From: Acidobacteriota bacterium | Lineage (GTDB): Bacteria; Acidobacteriota; Blastocatellia; RBC074 | DNA: 43,962 nucleotides | Direction: 5' to 3' | Assembly: GCA_022072205.1 (NCBI GenBank) | Contig: JAJVID010000051.1 | Coordinates: 1-43,962 of the forward strand | Part shown: positions 17,333 to 27,700 of the stretch, piece by piece | How the letters are laid out: every line of letters begins with the position of its first letter | How positions within the stretch are numbered: position 1 is the first letter of the stretch | Translations under genes and position numbers: made by a program | The notes under the pieces: generated by a model | Databases searched by the model: none | Told to the model about the DNA's origin: nothing | Seen by the model: the letters and a program-made list of their open reading frames with translations, nothing else

Positions 17333-18567
17333 GATACCTGACTGAAATCAATCTGGCTTTCGCCAATCTTTACACCCACAAGCTGCGCACGTTCCTGACG
17401 ATGCTCGGAATGATCTTCGGCGTCGGCGCGGTGATCGCCATGCTTTCAATCGGCGCGGGCGCCGAAAAAGAGAGCCTGCGCATCATTGACACGATGGGAT
17501 TGCGCAACGTCATCGTCAAAGACCGCGAATTCAAGGACGAAGACCTCAAGAAAGTCCGCGAGAATTCCATCGGCCTCTCGACGCGCGACGTGCAGGCGAT
17601 CACGGCGGTCACGCCCGATCTTGAAACCTACTCCGCGCGCAAACGCGTCAAGACGTTTCAAATCTTCTCGTTCAAGGGCAAGAGCGACGATTCCAACGTC
17701 GTCGGCGTCACGCCGTCTTATTTCCGGCTCGCGCGCTACGACCTCGCCGAAGGCAGTCTGCTTTCCGAAACGGATCAGAAGGATTATGAGCAATTCTGCG
17801 TCATCGGCTCGCGCGTCAAACAGAAGCTCTTCGGCGCCCAATCGCCCATTGGCAAGACCATCAAGATTGACAAGATGTGGTTCACGGTCATCGGCGTCCT
17901 CGCCGACAACAATTTGACCAAAGATGAATTCGAGGGCGTCAAGCTGCAGGATTTCAGCAACGACATTTATATCCCGCTGGCGACGGCGCTCAAGAAATTC
18001 GAGTTGAAGCGGTTTGAATCGGAGCTTGACGAGATCACGCTGAGCCTGAAAAACATTAACGCGCTGAAGCCGTCCGCTGTTTTGATCAGTCAGGTGCTGG
18101 CCAACACGCACGGCAAGGCCGACGATTATTCGATTGTCGTTCCGCGCGAGCTTCTCGAACAGAACCAGCGCACGCAGCGCATCTTCAACATCGTCATGAG
18201 TTGCATCGCCGGCATCTCGCTGCTGGTCGGCGGCATCGGCATTATGAACATCATGCTCGCCAACATTTTGGAGCGGACGCGCGAGATCGGAGTGCGCCGC
18301 AGTCTGGGCGCGCGCCGCCGCGACATCTGGCAGCAGTTTCTGGTCGAAGCTCTGGCGATCAGTTTTGTCGGTGGGTTGATCGGCGTGATGTTCGGCTTCA
18401 TCGTGTCGCGCGTGGTCGCGCTTTACGCCGAATGGAACACGTTCGTGACGTGGAATTCGATTGCGATGTCGTTCGGCGTTTCAGCCGCCGTCGGATTGAT
18501 CTTCGGGCTGTATCCGGCGGTGCGCGCCTCGCGGCTCGATCCGGTCGAGGCTTTGAGGTACGAGTAG
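17329..18567 (+). CDS. MacB/FtsX-type ABC transporter permease
   Basis: A 412-residue permease with the MacB-like arrangement: first membrane helix near 20-45 (LRTFLTMLGMIFGVGAVIAMLSIG), a large periplasmic domain (about 50-275), then three C-terminal helices in the FtsX domain (about 282-305 including GISLLVGGIGIMNIMLANIL, then 335-358 and 375-398). The hallmark ERTREIGVRRSLGARRRDI lies between helices 2 and 3. The start overlaps the adaptor-3 stop by 4 nt (ATGA), so it is coupled. No nucleotide-binding subunit is fused or encoded next to it; the next gene is on the other strand. The ATPase must come from elsewhere. Confidence 0.92.
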   Translation: MRYLTEINLAFANLYTHKLRTFLTMLGMIFGVGAVIAMLSIGAGAEKESLRIIDTMGLRNVIVKDREFKDEDLKKVRENSIGLSTRDVQAITAVTPDLETYSARKRVKTFQIFSFKGKSDDSNVVGVTPSYFRLARYDLAEGSLLSETDQKDYEQFCVIGSRVKQKLFGAQSPIGKTIKIDKMWFTVIGVLADNNLTKDEFEGVKLQDFSNDIYIPLATALKKFELKRFESELDEITLSLKNINALKPSAVLISQVLANTHGKADDYSIVVPRELLEQNQRTQRIFNIVMSCIAGISLLVGGIGIMNIMLANILERTREIGVRRSLGARRRDIWQQFLVEALAISFVGGLIGVMFGFIVSRVVALYAEWNTFVTWNSIAMSFGVSAAVGLIFGLYPAVRASRLDPVEALRYE

Positions 18568-18569
18568 TT

Positions 18570-18788
18570 TCAACCGCCGCCGACAAAATGCACGATCTCT
18601 AGCTTGTCGCCCGGCTTCAACTCACTCTCAGCCCACTTCGCGCGCGGCAAAATCGAAAGATTCAATTCGATGGCGAGCCGTTCCGGCGCAAGCTCAAGCT
18701 GCTTGATCAAATCCGTGATGCGCGCGCCCTGATTGACCTGATGCGCATCGCCGTTGACGATGATTTCGATTGTGTTTTGTTTGTTCAC
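18570..18788 (-). CDS. thiS: ThiS/MoaD-like ubiquitin-fold sulfur carrier
   Basis: A 72-residue protein if read from GTG 18788. The frame extends to a TTG at 18824, giving 84 residues, but family members are about 66-70 long. It shows [12 protein letters not shown] at the start, [25 protein letters not shown], then [16 protein letters not shown] with the C-terminal Gly-Gly that is adenylated and thiocarboxylated in ThiS. A small stem (GGCGGA/TCCGCC) directly precedes the GTG. No other thiamine genes are in the window. It lies behind the kinase and FGE-like genes and ends 2 nt from the permease stop on the other strand. A role other than thiazole synthesis is possible. Confidence 0.8.
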   Translation of the reverse strand: MNKQNTIEIIVNGDAHQVNQGARITDLIKQLELAPERLAIELNLSILPRAKWAESELKPGDKLEIVHFVGGG

Positions 18789-18833
18789 GGCGGAGATTAT
18801 CCGCCACTCAACATCGTCGAACAAGAAACAAAA

Positions 18834-20096
18834 TCACCTTCCGGCTTTGTCAGCCACTTCCACCGCCACACGAAACCCAATGCCGCTAAGCCTGAACGAC
18901 GAACTAATTCTGTTACGCGCGCTGACCCGGCATTCGCTCGCGACGCTATCCCAACCGCCACCGCGAATCACCTTAATGTAGTTGACCCCGCTTGCTTCCC
19001 AGCTTCTTCCATTGTCCGGAGCCGCAAAATAGTTGTCGTGCCAGGAATCGAGGCACCATTCCCAGACATTGCCGTGCATGTCATAAAGCCCAAACGCGTT
19101 CGCTAGCCCAAGACTGCCGACGGGCATCGTCTCCTGGCGATTGACGCCTCTCGGGGCTGAGGCGTAAGGATATTTGCCCTGGTAATTCACCCAGGCCGAC
19201 AGTATCGCTTCGCCAAAATGGAATGGTGACCTTGCGCCCGCGCGGCAGGCGTATTCCCATTCGGCCTCGGTAGGCAGCCTGTATTTGCGCCCGGTCGCGC
19301 GCGACAAACGCTCGCAGAACTCCACTGCGTCATCCCAGGACACCATTTCCACCGGGCGAGCGCCGCCTTTGAAATAAGACGGATCGCTCATCAGTTCCTT
19401 GCTCACTTTCGGCAGACTGGCCACGGCGCGCCATTGCGCCTGGGTTATTTCGTATTTGCTCAGGTAGAACGATGACAGCTTCACCGCATGCTGCGGCGCC
19501 TCCCACTGCAATCGTTCCTGCAACCTGTCCCTCAGTTCTCTCTCAACGCCGCGTTTGCTCTCCTGGCTGATCTGTTTTATTTCGCCCGCCGCTGTCCCCA
19601 TCAAAAACATCCCGCCCGGTATTTCGACCATTTCAATCGGAACTCCGCCATTCAATTCTTCGATGAAATACCTTGCGCGTTCTTTGCGCGTTTCTGTAAC
19701 TTTCCCCCGCGCATCGCTCGTTATTACGTCAAATACGAATTCGGATAAATTGGCGGGCGTAGTGTCGCTTGCCGGTTGGTTCACTGTCGCCGCAGTCGTC
19801 AACGACGGCGGAGGTGAGACGGCGAAGGCGGGCGGTTTCGCGATTACAGCCGGCTTTGGATCAGGCAGCGCCACTGGCGTAGCGGCGGGAGCGGTATTAG
19901 CCTTTGGCTTCGTTTTGGACTTTGCTTTGGATTTTGCTTTGCTGTTTGAACGTGTCGTCTTCAGTTTATTAGGTACAATGACTACCTGGCCGGTAACATA
20001 ATTGACCCAAAAGAGCAGGCTAACTATGCCAAAGATAATAACAATTGCGCTCCCTGACCTTCGTTTTTCGAGCTTCGATCTGTACATATCCATCAC
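18834..20096 (-). CDS. Membrane-anchored FGE-like (SUMF1-fold) protein lacking the catalytic Cys pair
   Basis: A 420-residue protein, start GTG 20096 or the ATG next to it. One membrane helix lies at about 16-34, then a Lys-rich stretch (SKAKSKAKSKTKPK) and a Pro/Ala linker to about 115. The FGE-sulfatase fold starts at MVEIPGG (156). It has PVEMVSWDDAVEFCERL, YRLPTEAEWEYACRAG, GLYDMHGNVWEWCLDSW and VIRGGGWDS, then CRVSARNR and GIGFRVAVE. The Cys pair used by true formylglycine-generating enzymes is not present in the GGGW...CR segment, so it is probably a binding or structural member. It follows the Ser/Thr kinase by 59 nt, an arrangement seen in other bacteria. Confidence 0.87.
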   Translation of the reverse strand: MMDMYRSKLEKRRSGSAIVIIFGIVSLLFWVNYVTGQVVIVPNKLKTTRSNSKAKSKAKSKTKPKANTAPAATPVALPDPKPAVIAKPPAFAVSPPPSLTTAATVNQPASDTTPANLSEFVFDVITSDARGKVTETRKERARYFIEELNGGVPIEMVEIPGGMFLMGTAAGEIKQISQESKRGVERELRDRLQERLQWEAPQHAVKLSSFYLSKYEITQAQWRAVASLPKVSKELMSDPSYFKGGARPVEMVSWDDAVEFCERLSRATGRKYRLPTEAEWEYACRAGARSPFHFGEAILSAWVNYQGKYPYASAPRGVNRQETMPVGSLGLANAFGLYDMHGNVWEWCLDSWHDNYFAAPDNGRSWEASGVNYIKVIRGGGWDSVASECRVSARNRISSSFRLSGIGFRVAVEVADKAGR

Positions 20097-20155
20097 AGGC
20101 CAGGCAAGCGGCAGTAACTGCTTCTTCCGTTTTTGTAACTATCGCCGGTTATCAA

Positions 20156-22270
20156 TTACTTCCGCTTGATTGATATATCGAAAATCACCGGCTCATTGGC
20201 CGCGCGTTCCGCAGGTGATTGCACGGCGACGGCGGGCTGACTGCCATCCTGTATCGCAACCAACTCCGGCGCGCTAGCGGCATACCGCTTTCTCATATCC
20301 ATCAGTTCCTGCCTCTCGTCGGCGCTCAGGTCGCGTCCGGATTGCAATGAGAGGAAAGCCGGCGTCGTCAACGGTTTTTTGGAGAAGATGACGGTGAATG
20401 GCGTATTCTCAGCGTCTTTCTGGATCATGAACCACTGTCCCCCGTCAGGGAAATGAAAATCAGTCCCGGCGTTACTCCAATTCGTAGTTACTCCCGACGC
20501 AGGCATTGGTTGAGCCGTCAGGAAGGTTTGCGGGCCGCCATTCCTGCCTAAAGCGATAATATAAAGATATCCGCCTTCCGCAGGTTTGAAATGAAACTTG
20601 AATTTTGTACCTCCCTCCAACGGCATCAATCCGCTCACGCGCGCCGCCTTGTCGCCAGCTTTGTTACTCGAAGAAGCAATCTCAAGGTAGTAACGAAGCG
20701 CCTCGACGCGCATAGGTATCGCCAGAACCGGGCCTCCGACATTTACCTGAGTAGTCGAGACCAATTCCGCTGCGCCCTGAAGCAAGTCAGGTCTTTTTTC
20801 AAACGCTTTATACACAATGACGCAGATAAGCAACGTAGCCAGGATATAAGCTCCGAGGCCATACAACAACGCCCGCTTACGCTGAAGTGGCCCTGTCAAT
20901 ATCGTGGGCTGCTCAAGTATAAGCGTTTGCGCCGGCTGCTCATTAACATCTATTTCGTGCGCATCTATCTCTTGAATATCTATTTCCTGAGCGTCTTTCT
21001 TCTGAATATCTCCATCCTGAAAATCTTTCTCCTGAACGCTTGCTTCCCGAATATCTTTCTCCTGGACTTCCGCTACCTGATCATCCGCTTCCCGAATAAC
21101 GTCCTCCCGAATAACATTCTCCTGGATGGCTGCTTCCCGAATATTTCTTTGCCGAATGTTTCTTTTCGGCGTTTTTCGATTAACGTCATCAAGCAAAATG
21201 ATGAGGTGATCGGGAGTTGGCGAATCCGCAGGTTTCGCCACTGATGGCGGCGGAGGTAGAACAGTGTTTTCTACCTTCACCGGCGAAGGTAAAGCAGTGT
21301 TCTCCATTTTCATCGGCGGCGGAGGTGGCAGCGCCGTATGCATCTTTCTCATTCGAGTCTCAGCGGCGGCGGCCTCCGCCTTCAATGGCTGATCGGTCAA
21401 TGTCCGGGCGCGGTGCAAATTTACCGGCGGAGTTTCATTCGCGGCGCTTCGCAGGGCCTGGCGCATCGTAGCCGCCGAGGTATAGCGTTGATCAGGATGC
21501 GGCGACATAGCTTTTTCGATCACAGCCGCAATCGTTGCGGAGACTCCCGGGTTCAAGGCTGCGACCGGTTTTAACGGATCAGGCTGCCCCATCAATATCG
21601 CCGCTATCCGGCTCATCGCGTCCTGAGGCATTTCCCCGGTCAGAAGGTGATAAATGGTCGCGCCCATGCTGTAAATATCGCTGCGCGCGTCAGTGCCGGT
21701 GCCGCGAATCTGTTCGAGCGAAGCGTAATTCGGCGTGTAACCGCGAATGCTCTGGCTGGCGCGCGATTGATGCGTGACGACGCCTTTCGCCAGGCCGAAA
21801 TCGAGCAGGATTATCTCGCCGCGCGGCGTCAGCTTCAGGTTCTGCGGCTTGATGTCGCGGTGGATGATCGGCGGGTTTTGCGAATGCAGATATTCGAGCG
21901 CATCGAGCAATTGATCGGCCCATCGCAAAACCTGCGAGGCCGGAAAGACTTCCTGCCCCTGTGACTTTTTCTCGTTCAGCAACTGCTCAAGGTCTTTGCC
22001 TGGAATGTACTGCATTACCAGAAACTGTCTTTCGCCAATCGCAAAGTAATCCATCACGACCGGCAGTGCGGCGTGGCGCAAACGATTGAGCAGGCGAGCT
22101 TCGTGGGAAAATGCCTTGCGAAGCTGCGAGTCGTTATAAAAGGTTTCCTTTAAAGCTACTGCGTTACCAAATTTCCTGTCTGTAGCCTGGTAAACAGCTC
22201 CCATTCCCCCTTGTCCCAGCAAACGCGCGACCAGATAGCGGTCTTGCAACAGCGTATTCGGAGCTAGCAT
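20156..22270 (-). CDS. Transmembrane Ser/Thr protein kinase with DUF4384-like sensor region
   Basis: A 704-residue Hanks-type kinase. The Gly loop GQGGMG (19-24), K41, E57, HRDIKPQN (137-144) and DFG (157-159) are all intact, so it should be active. The activation/P+1 region is [11 protein letters not shown]. After about residue 280 comes a Pro-rich linker (HTALPPPPP, then ENTALPSP and ENTVLPPPP), then about fifteen degenerate pentapeptides (370-445), a membrane helix at 467-488, and an extracytoplasmic part (about 520-640) resembling DUF4384 with [22 protein letters not shown] and [13 protein letters not shown] 22270 has AAGGAG. It leads a run with the FGE-like and ThiS-like genes. Confidence 0.92.
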   Translation of the reverse strand: MLAPNTLLQDRYLVARLLGQGGMGAVYQATDRKFGNAVALKETFYNDSQLRKAFSHEARLLNRLRHAALPVVMDYFAIGERQFLVMQYIPGKDLEQLLNEKKSQGQEVFPASQVLRWADQLLDALEYLHSQNPPIIHRDIKPQNLKLTPRGEIILLDFGLAKGVVTHQSRASQSIRGYTPNYASLEQIRGTGTDARSDIYSMGATIYHLLTGEMPQDAMSRIAAILMGQPDPLKPVAALNPGVSATIAAVIEKAMSPHPDQRYTSAATMRQALRSAANETPPVNLHRARTLTDQPLKAEAAAAETRMRKMHTALPPPPPMKMENTALPSPVKVENTVLPPPPSVAKPADSPTPDHLIILLDDVNRKTPKRNIRQRNIREAAIQENVIREDVIREADDQVAEVQEKDIREASVQEKDFQDGDIQKKDAQEIDIQEIDAHEIDVNEQPAQTLILEQPTILTGPLQRKRALLYGLGAYILATLLICVIVYKAFEKRPDLLQGAAELVSTTQVNVGGPVLAIPMRVEALRYYLEIASSSNKAGDKAARVSGLMPLEGGTKFKFHFKPAEGGYLYIIALGRNGGPQTFLTAQPMPASGVTTNWSNAGTDFHFPDGGQWFMIQKDAENTPFTVIFSKKPLTTPAFLSLQSGRDLSADERQELMDMRKRYAASAPELVAIQDGSQPAVAVQSPAERAANEPVIFDISIKRK
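20930..21160 (-). repeat. 15-bp coding tandem repeat (degenerate pentapeptides) in the kinase
   Basis: The kinase segment at about residues 370-445 splits into fifteen five-residue units, such as [45 protein letters not shown] and DIQEI. The consensus is (D/N)-(I/V)-(Q/R)-E-x. It lies between the kinase domain and the membrane helix. The DNA has a matching 15-nt period. The Asp-hydrophobic order recalls pentapeptide-repeat proteins, but the Leu/Phe usual at the centre is mostly Ile/Val and the array is acidic, so an extended or coiled linker is equally possible. Confidence 0.8.
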
Positions 22271-22803
22271 TCGGCTCTCCTTATTATTTTTCAGTTTTCG
22301 GGGTCAGGTAATATTTTTTGCGTGATGCGGGCACACTTCGACCTAGCCGTATCCGGCTGTAGGCGTAACATTGTCATCAATGACCAGCTAATTAACGTCG
22401 AGTGTGTGTAGTAATTGAATAGGTCAAAAGTGTGATGGCTATTCCCACAGTCTTTGGCCTCACACGAGCGCATCTTTCCCGGAAGATTTTCCTGGGAAGT
22501 GTTCAGATACGCCCTGATACTCTTTATTCTGTTTTGAGTATTTCACTGCGCCACGATTGCGTACGGGGAGCGCAACCGGCACCTGTTTGTGGCGCCAAAG
22601 CATGATTCAAGTTAGGTATCGAATTAGGATTCGAGTTACTTAGGGGAACGTGAGGAACTTGGGACGCCGCTTTTATACATCGGAACGCCGCGAAATGGAA
22701 GTACTCGATAATTAAAATTCCAATCCAACGTTAAGGCAGATAACGTAAGCTATGCGATCAAGAAACATAGATACCTCGCGCTCACCGTAGATCGGCTGGC
22801 CAC
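22271..22803. other. 533-nt intergenic region, nothing recognised
   Basis: The stretch between the kinase start and the ceramidase-like stop is AT-richer than its surroundings. It carries the kinase promoter region, but I could not pick a convincing -35/-10 pair. A 60-codon frame on the minus strand (22291-22473) has no family signature and is not called. A short stem (TTGCG/CGCAA near 22558-22576) is too weak to name. Confidence 0.5.
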
Positions 22804-24540
22804 TCATTTTATCTTTGCCTGCTTCTGCAAATCACTCGCGAAGTCCGAATGCTTCGCCACGTCCTTGCACGCCAGGTCCGCCGGTACTTTGCCAGTCAAC
22901 AACGCCACCGTCACACAGGCCGACGCGGGCGCAAGCGCTGAGCTGGCTGAATTGGTTTCGTGGTAATGGTTGGGCGCGCCTTTCTCCTTGCACGGATCAA
23001 CCGCCCGTTTGATCTGCATCTTCTTCACGTCAACCGGCTCGCGCCTGAAATCGTAGCGCGGCACGATGTAGCCGAATTCGTCCGGGCACAGCCCGAACAT
23101 AAAACGGTATTTCGCAGTCATCGCGTCGCGAATCGAAGGCTCCGGCGGTTCGCCGGTGTCGGCTTGCGGGCAATCGGAACGTTTGTATTTCGCCACGCCG
23201 TAAAAGATTTCAGGAAACAACTCGCCGGGTGTCGTGACGATCTGCGCGTCGCCGAGCGTGATCGCGTATATCCACGTTTTGAACTGCGGCTGAGAGCCGT
23301 CCTCCGGAACGGGAATCGTGTCGAAAACGCCGAGCCGGGCCAGAAACAGATAACCCTGATTGTCCATTGGGCCGCGCAGGTCAGCTTTCCTGATCTCCAT
23401 CTGATTCGATTTACTCCACGCTCCGCGATCCAGCGCTTCGATTGCGGCTTTGGCCACGTCTCGCCCGATGGCTTCGGTTCGTTCAAAGGTGAAGACCGGG
23501 CGATTGCTCTTCGCGTCAAGCGGATAGTCCTTGCCGTCGAAGCGGATGCGGTCGTTATTTTTGGTGTTCGTGTCGCCGATGATTTCAGCCGCGCCGATTG
23601 CGCCGTTGATGTAAAGCGCCACGCCGCCATATTTCTTTTCAACGCTCTCTCGAATCGCGTGCGGGAAGTCGGAAGTCAGAATCGTGTTCTTGTCCTCCAT
23701 TGATTCGGGGTGCGTGTTCCAGTTGATGATTGTGGCGATGGTCTTGTTGTTTCGCGCTACGAATTGCATCACCCGCAACTCTTCATCGAAAAACTTCGGC
23801 GGACGCCCGCCGGTGCGCGTCTGCATTCCGGCGATGGAAGGGGACTTCGCCGGATCGGTCGCGCCAAGTTTGACGCGCGCAGGTTGCGGATTGGCTGCGG
23901 CCATCGCGATGCTCTTTGCGATCTGGCGGTCAACGAAGCGGAGGTACTTCGGATATTTGCCATCTTTGAGCGGGCCATCGCCCCAGGCGCCGATGGTGTC
24001 GGGGCCTTCGTGGTTGTGCGTGCTGGCGAGGAGAATCTCTTTAATGCCGAGTTTCGGATCAATCAGCTTTTGAATCTGATTGACGCCATAGTAGCCGCCT
24101 TCGGAGTAATAACCGATGAAATCCACCGCGACGACGGCGATCCGCGTCTGGCCGTATTCGAGCACAACGGCGCGCGCCCACAGGTCGTCATGCTTCCCCG
24201 CCGCCAAACGTTTATCGCCGAAGCCCGCCAGATAAACGCCGTCGTATTTGTTCTTCGAGTTTCGATCAATTGCGGTGTTGCCCTCATCGTCTTCAAACTC
24301 CTCGCCGCCGTCCCACACGCCGTTGCCGTTCCTGTCGCCGAACTTTTCGCCCCACACGCCGCTTTGCGTAATCGTTCCGCCCAAATCGGCCCAATCGGGA
24401 TTCGGCCCGAACGGAGTGATGGCGACAGCGGAAGCGCCGACCTTGAGTTCCGGTTTTGAAGCGAACGAGTTGTTTCGGTATGCGAAGGCGAAAGGCGGCG
24501 CGACGAGCGCAATCACGGCGAATGCGAACCAACGTTTCAT
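22804..24540 (-). CDS. Secreted neutral/alkaline non-lysosomal ceramidase-like protein
   Basis: A 578-residue protein from ATG 24540, chosen because GGAG lies 6 nt upstream and a signal peptide follows ([17 protein letters not shown], residues 3-19). The longer frame to 24687 adds noncoding-looking sequence. Matches to the neutral ceramidase N-terminal domain include [14 protein letters not shown] near 33, [36 protein letters not shown] and [13 protein letters not shown] with the zinc-binding [12 protein letters not shown] and [10 protein letters not shown] follow, with [11 protein letters not shown]. An Asp-rich insert [20 protein letters not shown] looks like a calcium-binding loop. Likely exported, acting on lipid amides, though many members have unproven substrates. 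Confidence 0.82.
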   Translation of the reverse strand: MKRWFAFAVIALVAPPFAFAYRNNSFASKPELKVGASAVAITPFGPNPDWADLGGTITQSGVWGEKFGDRNGNGVWDGGEEFEDDEGNTAIDRNSKNKYDGVYLAGFGDKRLAAGKHDDLWARAVVLEYGQTRIAVVAVDFIGYYSEGGYYGVNQIQKLIDPKLGIKEILLASTHNHEGPDTIGAWGDGPLKDGKYPKYLRFVDRQIAKSIAMAAANPQPARVKLGATDPAKSPSIAGMQTRTGGRPPKFFDEELRVMQFVARNNKTIATIINWNTHPESMEDKNTILTSDFPHAIRESVEKKYGGVALYINGAIGAAEIIGDTNTKNNDRIRFDGKDYPLDAKSNRPVFTFERTEAIGRDVAKAAIEALDRGAWSKSNQMEIRKADLRGPMDNQGYLFLARLGVFDTIPVPEDGSQPQFKTWIYAITLGDAQIVTTPGELFPEIFYGVAKYKRSDCPQADTGEPPEPSIRDAMTAKYRFMFGLCPDEFGYIVPRYDFRREPVDVKKMQIKRAVDPCKEKGAPNHYHETNSASSALAPASACVTVALLTGKVPADLACKDVAKHSDFASDLQKQAKIK

Positions 24541-24710
24541 GTTTTTCTCCAATTTAAAGTGGCGAGATTGCCGGTGAAGCGCGCGCATCGTAACATCTGA
24601 AAGCGCGCGATTCCAACACTCCCAAACCGAATAGCTCACAGAAACGCCTGCTACGATTGCCTGAATTTCATTTTTGATCGCGTTCATTCACGGCTGCTCG
24701 TCGGCCCTGA

Positions 24711-24738
24711 TTGACTCCCCTTTGATAATCGGCATAAT
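24711..24738 (+). promoter_or_regulatory. Putative sigma-70-like promoter for the penicillin-binding protein gene
   Basis: TTGACT at 24711-24716 and CATAAT at 24733-24738 are separated by 16 nt. They resemble the -35 and -10 consensus and lie 48 nt before the ATG at 24786. No other candidate in the 245-nt divergent intergenic region looked as good. Prediction from sequence only. Confidence 0.5.
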
Positions 24739-24785
24739 TCCATCTGACCACGTTTACCCCCTTTGGCTACTGAGGATTTTCTATA

Positions 24786-27700
24786 ATGGCCAGACAAGAT
24801 TTTAGACACTTGACGTGGCGGCAAGCCCCGTTCAGACGCGCCTACTATCATGCGACTTCGCGTATCATCCTGGCTCCCCTGCTGATCGCCGGCCTGATCC
24901 TGATCGGATTTCTCTTCTATTACTACAGTCGTTACAGCGCAATCATTGACGCCGGTTTACGCGGAGACATCTTCGTGCGCTCGTCGGGCATTTACGCCGC
25001 GCCGCTCACCTTGCGCAGCGGCGGCGCGACCCGCATCAACGATCTGGTAGAACATTTACGGAAGGCCGGTTATCAGCAAGGCGGGCCGGTTCAGAACGAC
25101 AAGCGCGGGTATTACTCCGTCCGCAACAATGTCGCTGAGATTTATCCCGGCAGCGACACCAAAATTGACGGCGAGAAGGCGTTCTCAAATCTACGCGTAG
25201 TTTTCGGCAGAACCGGCGAAGGCGTTCAGGAGATTGTTGATCTGGATAACCGGCAGCGGCTCACCTCCGCGCAGGTCGAACCGGAGTTGATCTCGTCAGT
25301 CGTCAACCAGGAACGCGAGAAGCGCAAGATCATCGAATACAAAGACCTGCCGCAAACGCTGATTGACGCGATCACCGCCACCGAAGACCGCCAGTTCTTC
25401 GAGCATTCGGGCATCAACTGGCGCGGCGTCATGCGCGCGTTTTTCCGCGATTACCAGGCGGGCGAGTTACGCGAAGGCGGCAGTTCGATCACGCAACAAC
25501 TCGTTAAGAATCTTTACCTCAAACCCGATAAAACCCCGAAGCGAAAACTCTCCGAAGCCTACATGTCCATCATCCTCGAACAGCGGCTGAGCAAAGAGCA
25601 GATCATGGAGATGTATTGCAACCAGATATATCTGGGCCAGCGCGGAGGTTTTTCGATCAACGGATTCGGCGAGGCCGCCCGCGCCTATTTCGGCAAGGAC
25701 GTTTCTCATCTCTCAGTTCAGGAAGCCGCGCTGCTGGCCGGGATCATCAAAAGCCCGAATTATTATTCGCCCTTCTCGCACGAAGACCGAGCGCGCGAAC
25801 GCCGCAACATGGTTCTGGAAGCAATGGTCGAGTCCGACAAGATCACGCGCGATCAGGCCAACGCCGCGAAAAAAACGCCGCTCGGCGTGGTGGCGGGCAA
25901 ATCAAGCGCGGTGGACGCTTCGGACGCGCCTTATTTCGTTGACTATCTGACGCGGCAACTCGAAAGCCAGTATGACGAACGCGGCGGCAACCTGCGGTCG
26001 CTGCGCATCTATTCGACGATTGACCTGGACTTGCAGCAAGCGGCTTACCAGGCCGTCTCGAAGCAAATGGTCGAAGTTGACCGGTTGATGGCGCAACGCA
26101 AGAAAGGCACTGCGGGTTTGCAATGCGCGATGGTGGCGATGAACGCGAAGACCGGCGAAATTCTGGCGATGGTCGGCGGGCGCGATTACGCGCAGAGCCA
26201 GCTCAATCGCGCGACTGAAGCCCGGCGGCAACCCGGCTCGGTCTTCAAACCGTTTGTTTACGCCGCCGCGATTGCAGCGGGCGGCGACGAGATGAACAAC
26301 CCGATCACTACGGCGACGACGTTCGTTGACGAGCCTAAGCGGTTCGAGTACGCCGGCGGCGTTTACGAGCCGAGCAATTTCGGCGACAAATTCGAGATGC
26401 GCCCGATGACCGTGCGTGAGGCGCTCGTGCATTCAAAGAATGTGATCACGGTCGAAATCGCCTCGCAGATCGGCTTCGCCAGCGTCGCGCGGATGGCTGA
26501 ACGAGCTGGTTTGACGAAAGTCCCGCCGGTGCCTTCGATGGCGCTGGGCGTGGCCGAAGCGACTCCGCTGCAAATGGCTTCGGCCTACACGTCGTTCGCC
26601 AATCAGGGCCGCCGCGTTTTGCCGGTCGCGATCAAACGGGTGACGACCAAAGACGGTTCGACGATGCTCGAATCGCGCACCGAAACGCGGGAAGTGATGA
26701 GTCCGCAGGTGGCCTACATCATGACTTCGATGATGCAGGACGTGCTCGATCACGGCACCGGCACGCGCGTTCGGCAGATGGGATTCACCGGCACGGCGGC
26801 GGGCAAGACCGGATCATCGCGCGACGCGTGGTTCGCCGGATACACGCCCAATCTGGTTTGCGTCGTCTGGATCGGATACGACGACAATTCCGACATCGGG
26901 TTGACCGGCGGCATTATCGCCGCGCCGATCTGGGCCGATTTCATGAATCGCGCTTTGCGCCTGCGTCCCGAACTCGGCGGAGAGTTCGAGGACCCCGGCG
27001 ATCTGGTCGTTTACGAAGTTGATCCGATGACCGGCGGCGCCGCCGATGGCAATTCATCAGGCGCTCGCCGCGAACTTTTCCTGCGAGGCACCGAACCCGG
27101 CGGCGCCCAGGCGCTGCCCGACAATTCAGTTCCACAAACCGAACCGTCATCGAGTTCCGATGGCGAATCTGCGCGTCCAGCGCCTACGCCCAGACCCTCG
27201 GACGGAACTGACCGCACGACAGCCGACATTGGCGGCCTCGACCCTGTGCTGATCCCGCTTCCCCCGGACGCCCGCAAAAACAGGCCTCGTCCGGGAGCCG
27301 AACCGACTCCGGCTCCGGCTCCGAACAAATCATTCACCAGCAAGATGAAGGAGTTTTTCGGCTTCGGCTCGCCCGCATCAGCGTCGCCTTCACCGACACC
27401 GAATTCATCAAAGCCGGAGCCAAAGCCTAAACGCGTCGAGCGACAAGGGCAATTTGAGCAGGAAGCCATGAACAGGCCTGCTCCAAAAACTGATCCGACA
27501 CTCAGGCCAGCCACGTTTGACGCCGTCAGAACAACGCCAGCTACAACGAGGAAAGTAAAGCCGACCCCGACCCCGCGCCCGCAAGTCGCAACCAGGCCGC
27601 GCACCGTGACGGGCCGGAACCGGAACGATAAAGTCGTCGTCACACCAATCGCCGCGAAATCGAAGAAGGACAAACTCGCCGCAGGCAAAGGAAAGAATGA

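Noticed and set aside
20591..21244. 217-codon plus-strand frame rich in Leu/Ile/Asn
   Set aside because: It is antisense to the kinase linker; its periodicity is the complement of the 15-nt coding repeat.
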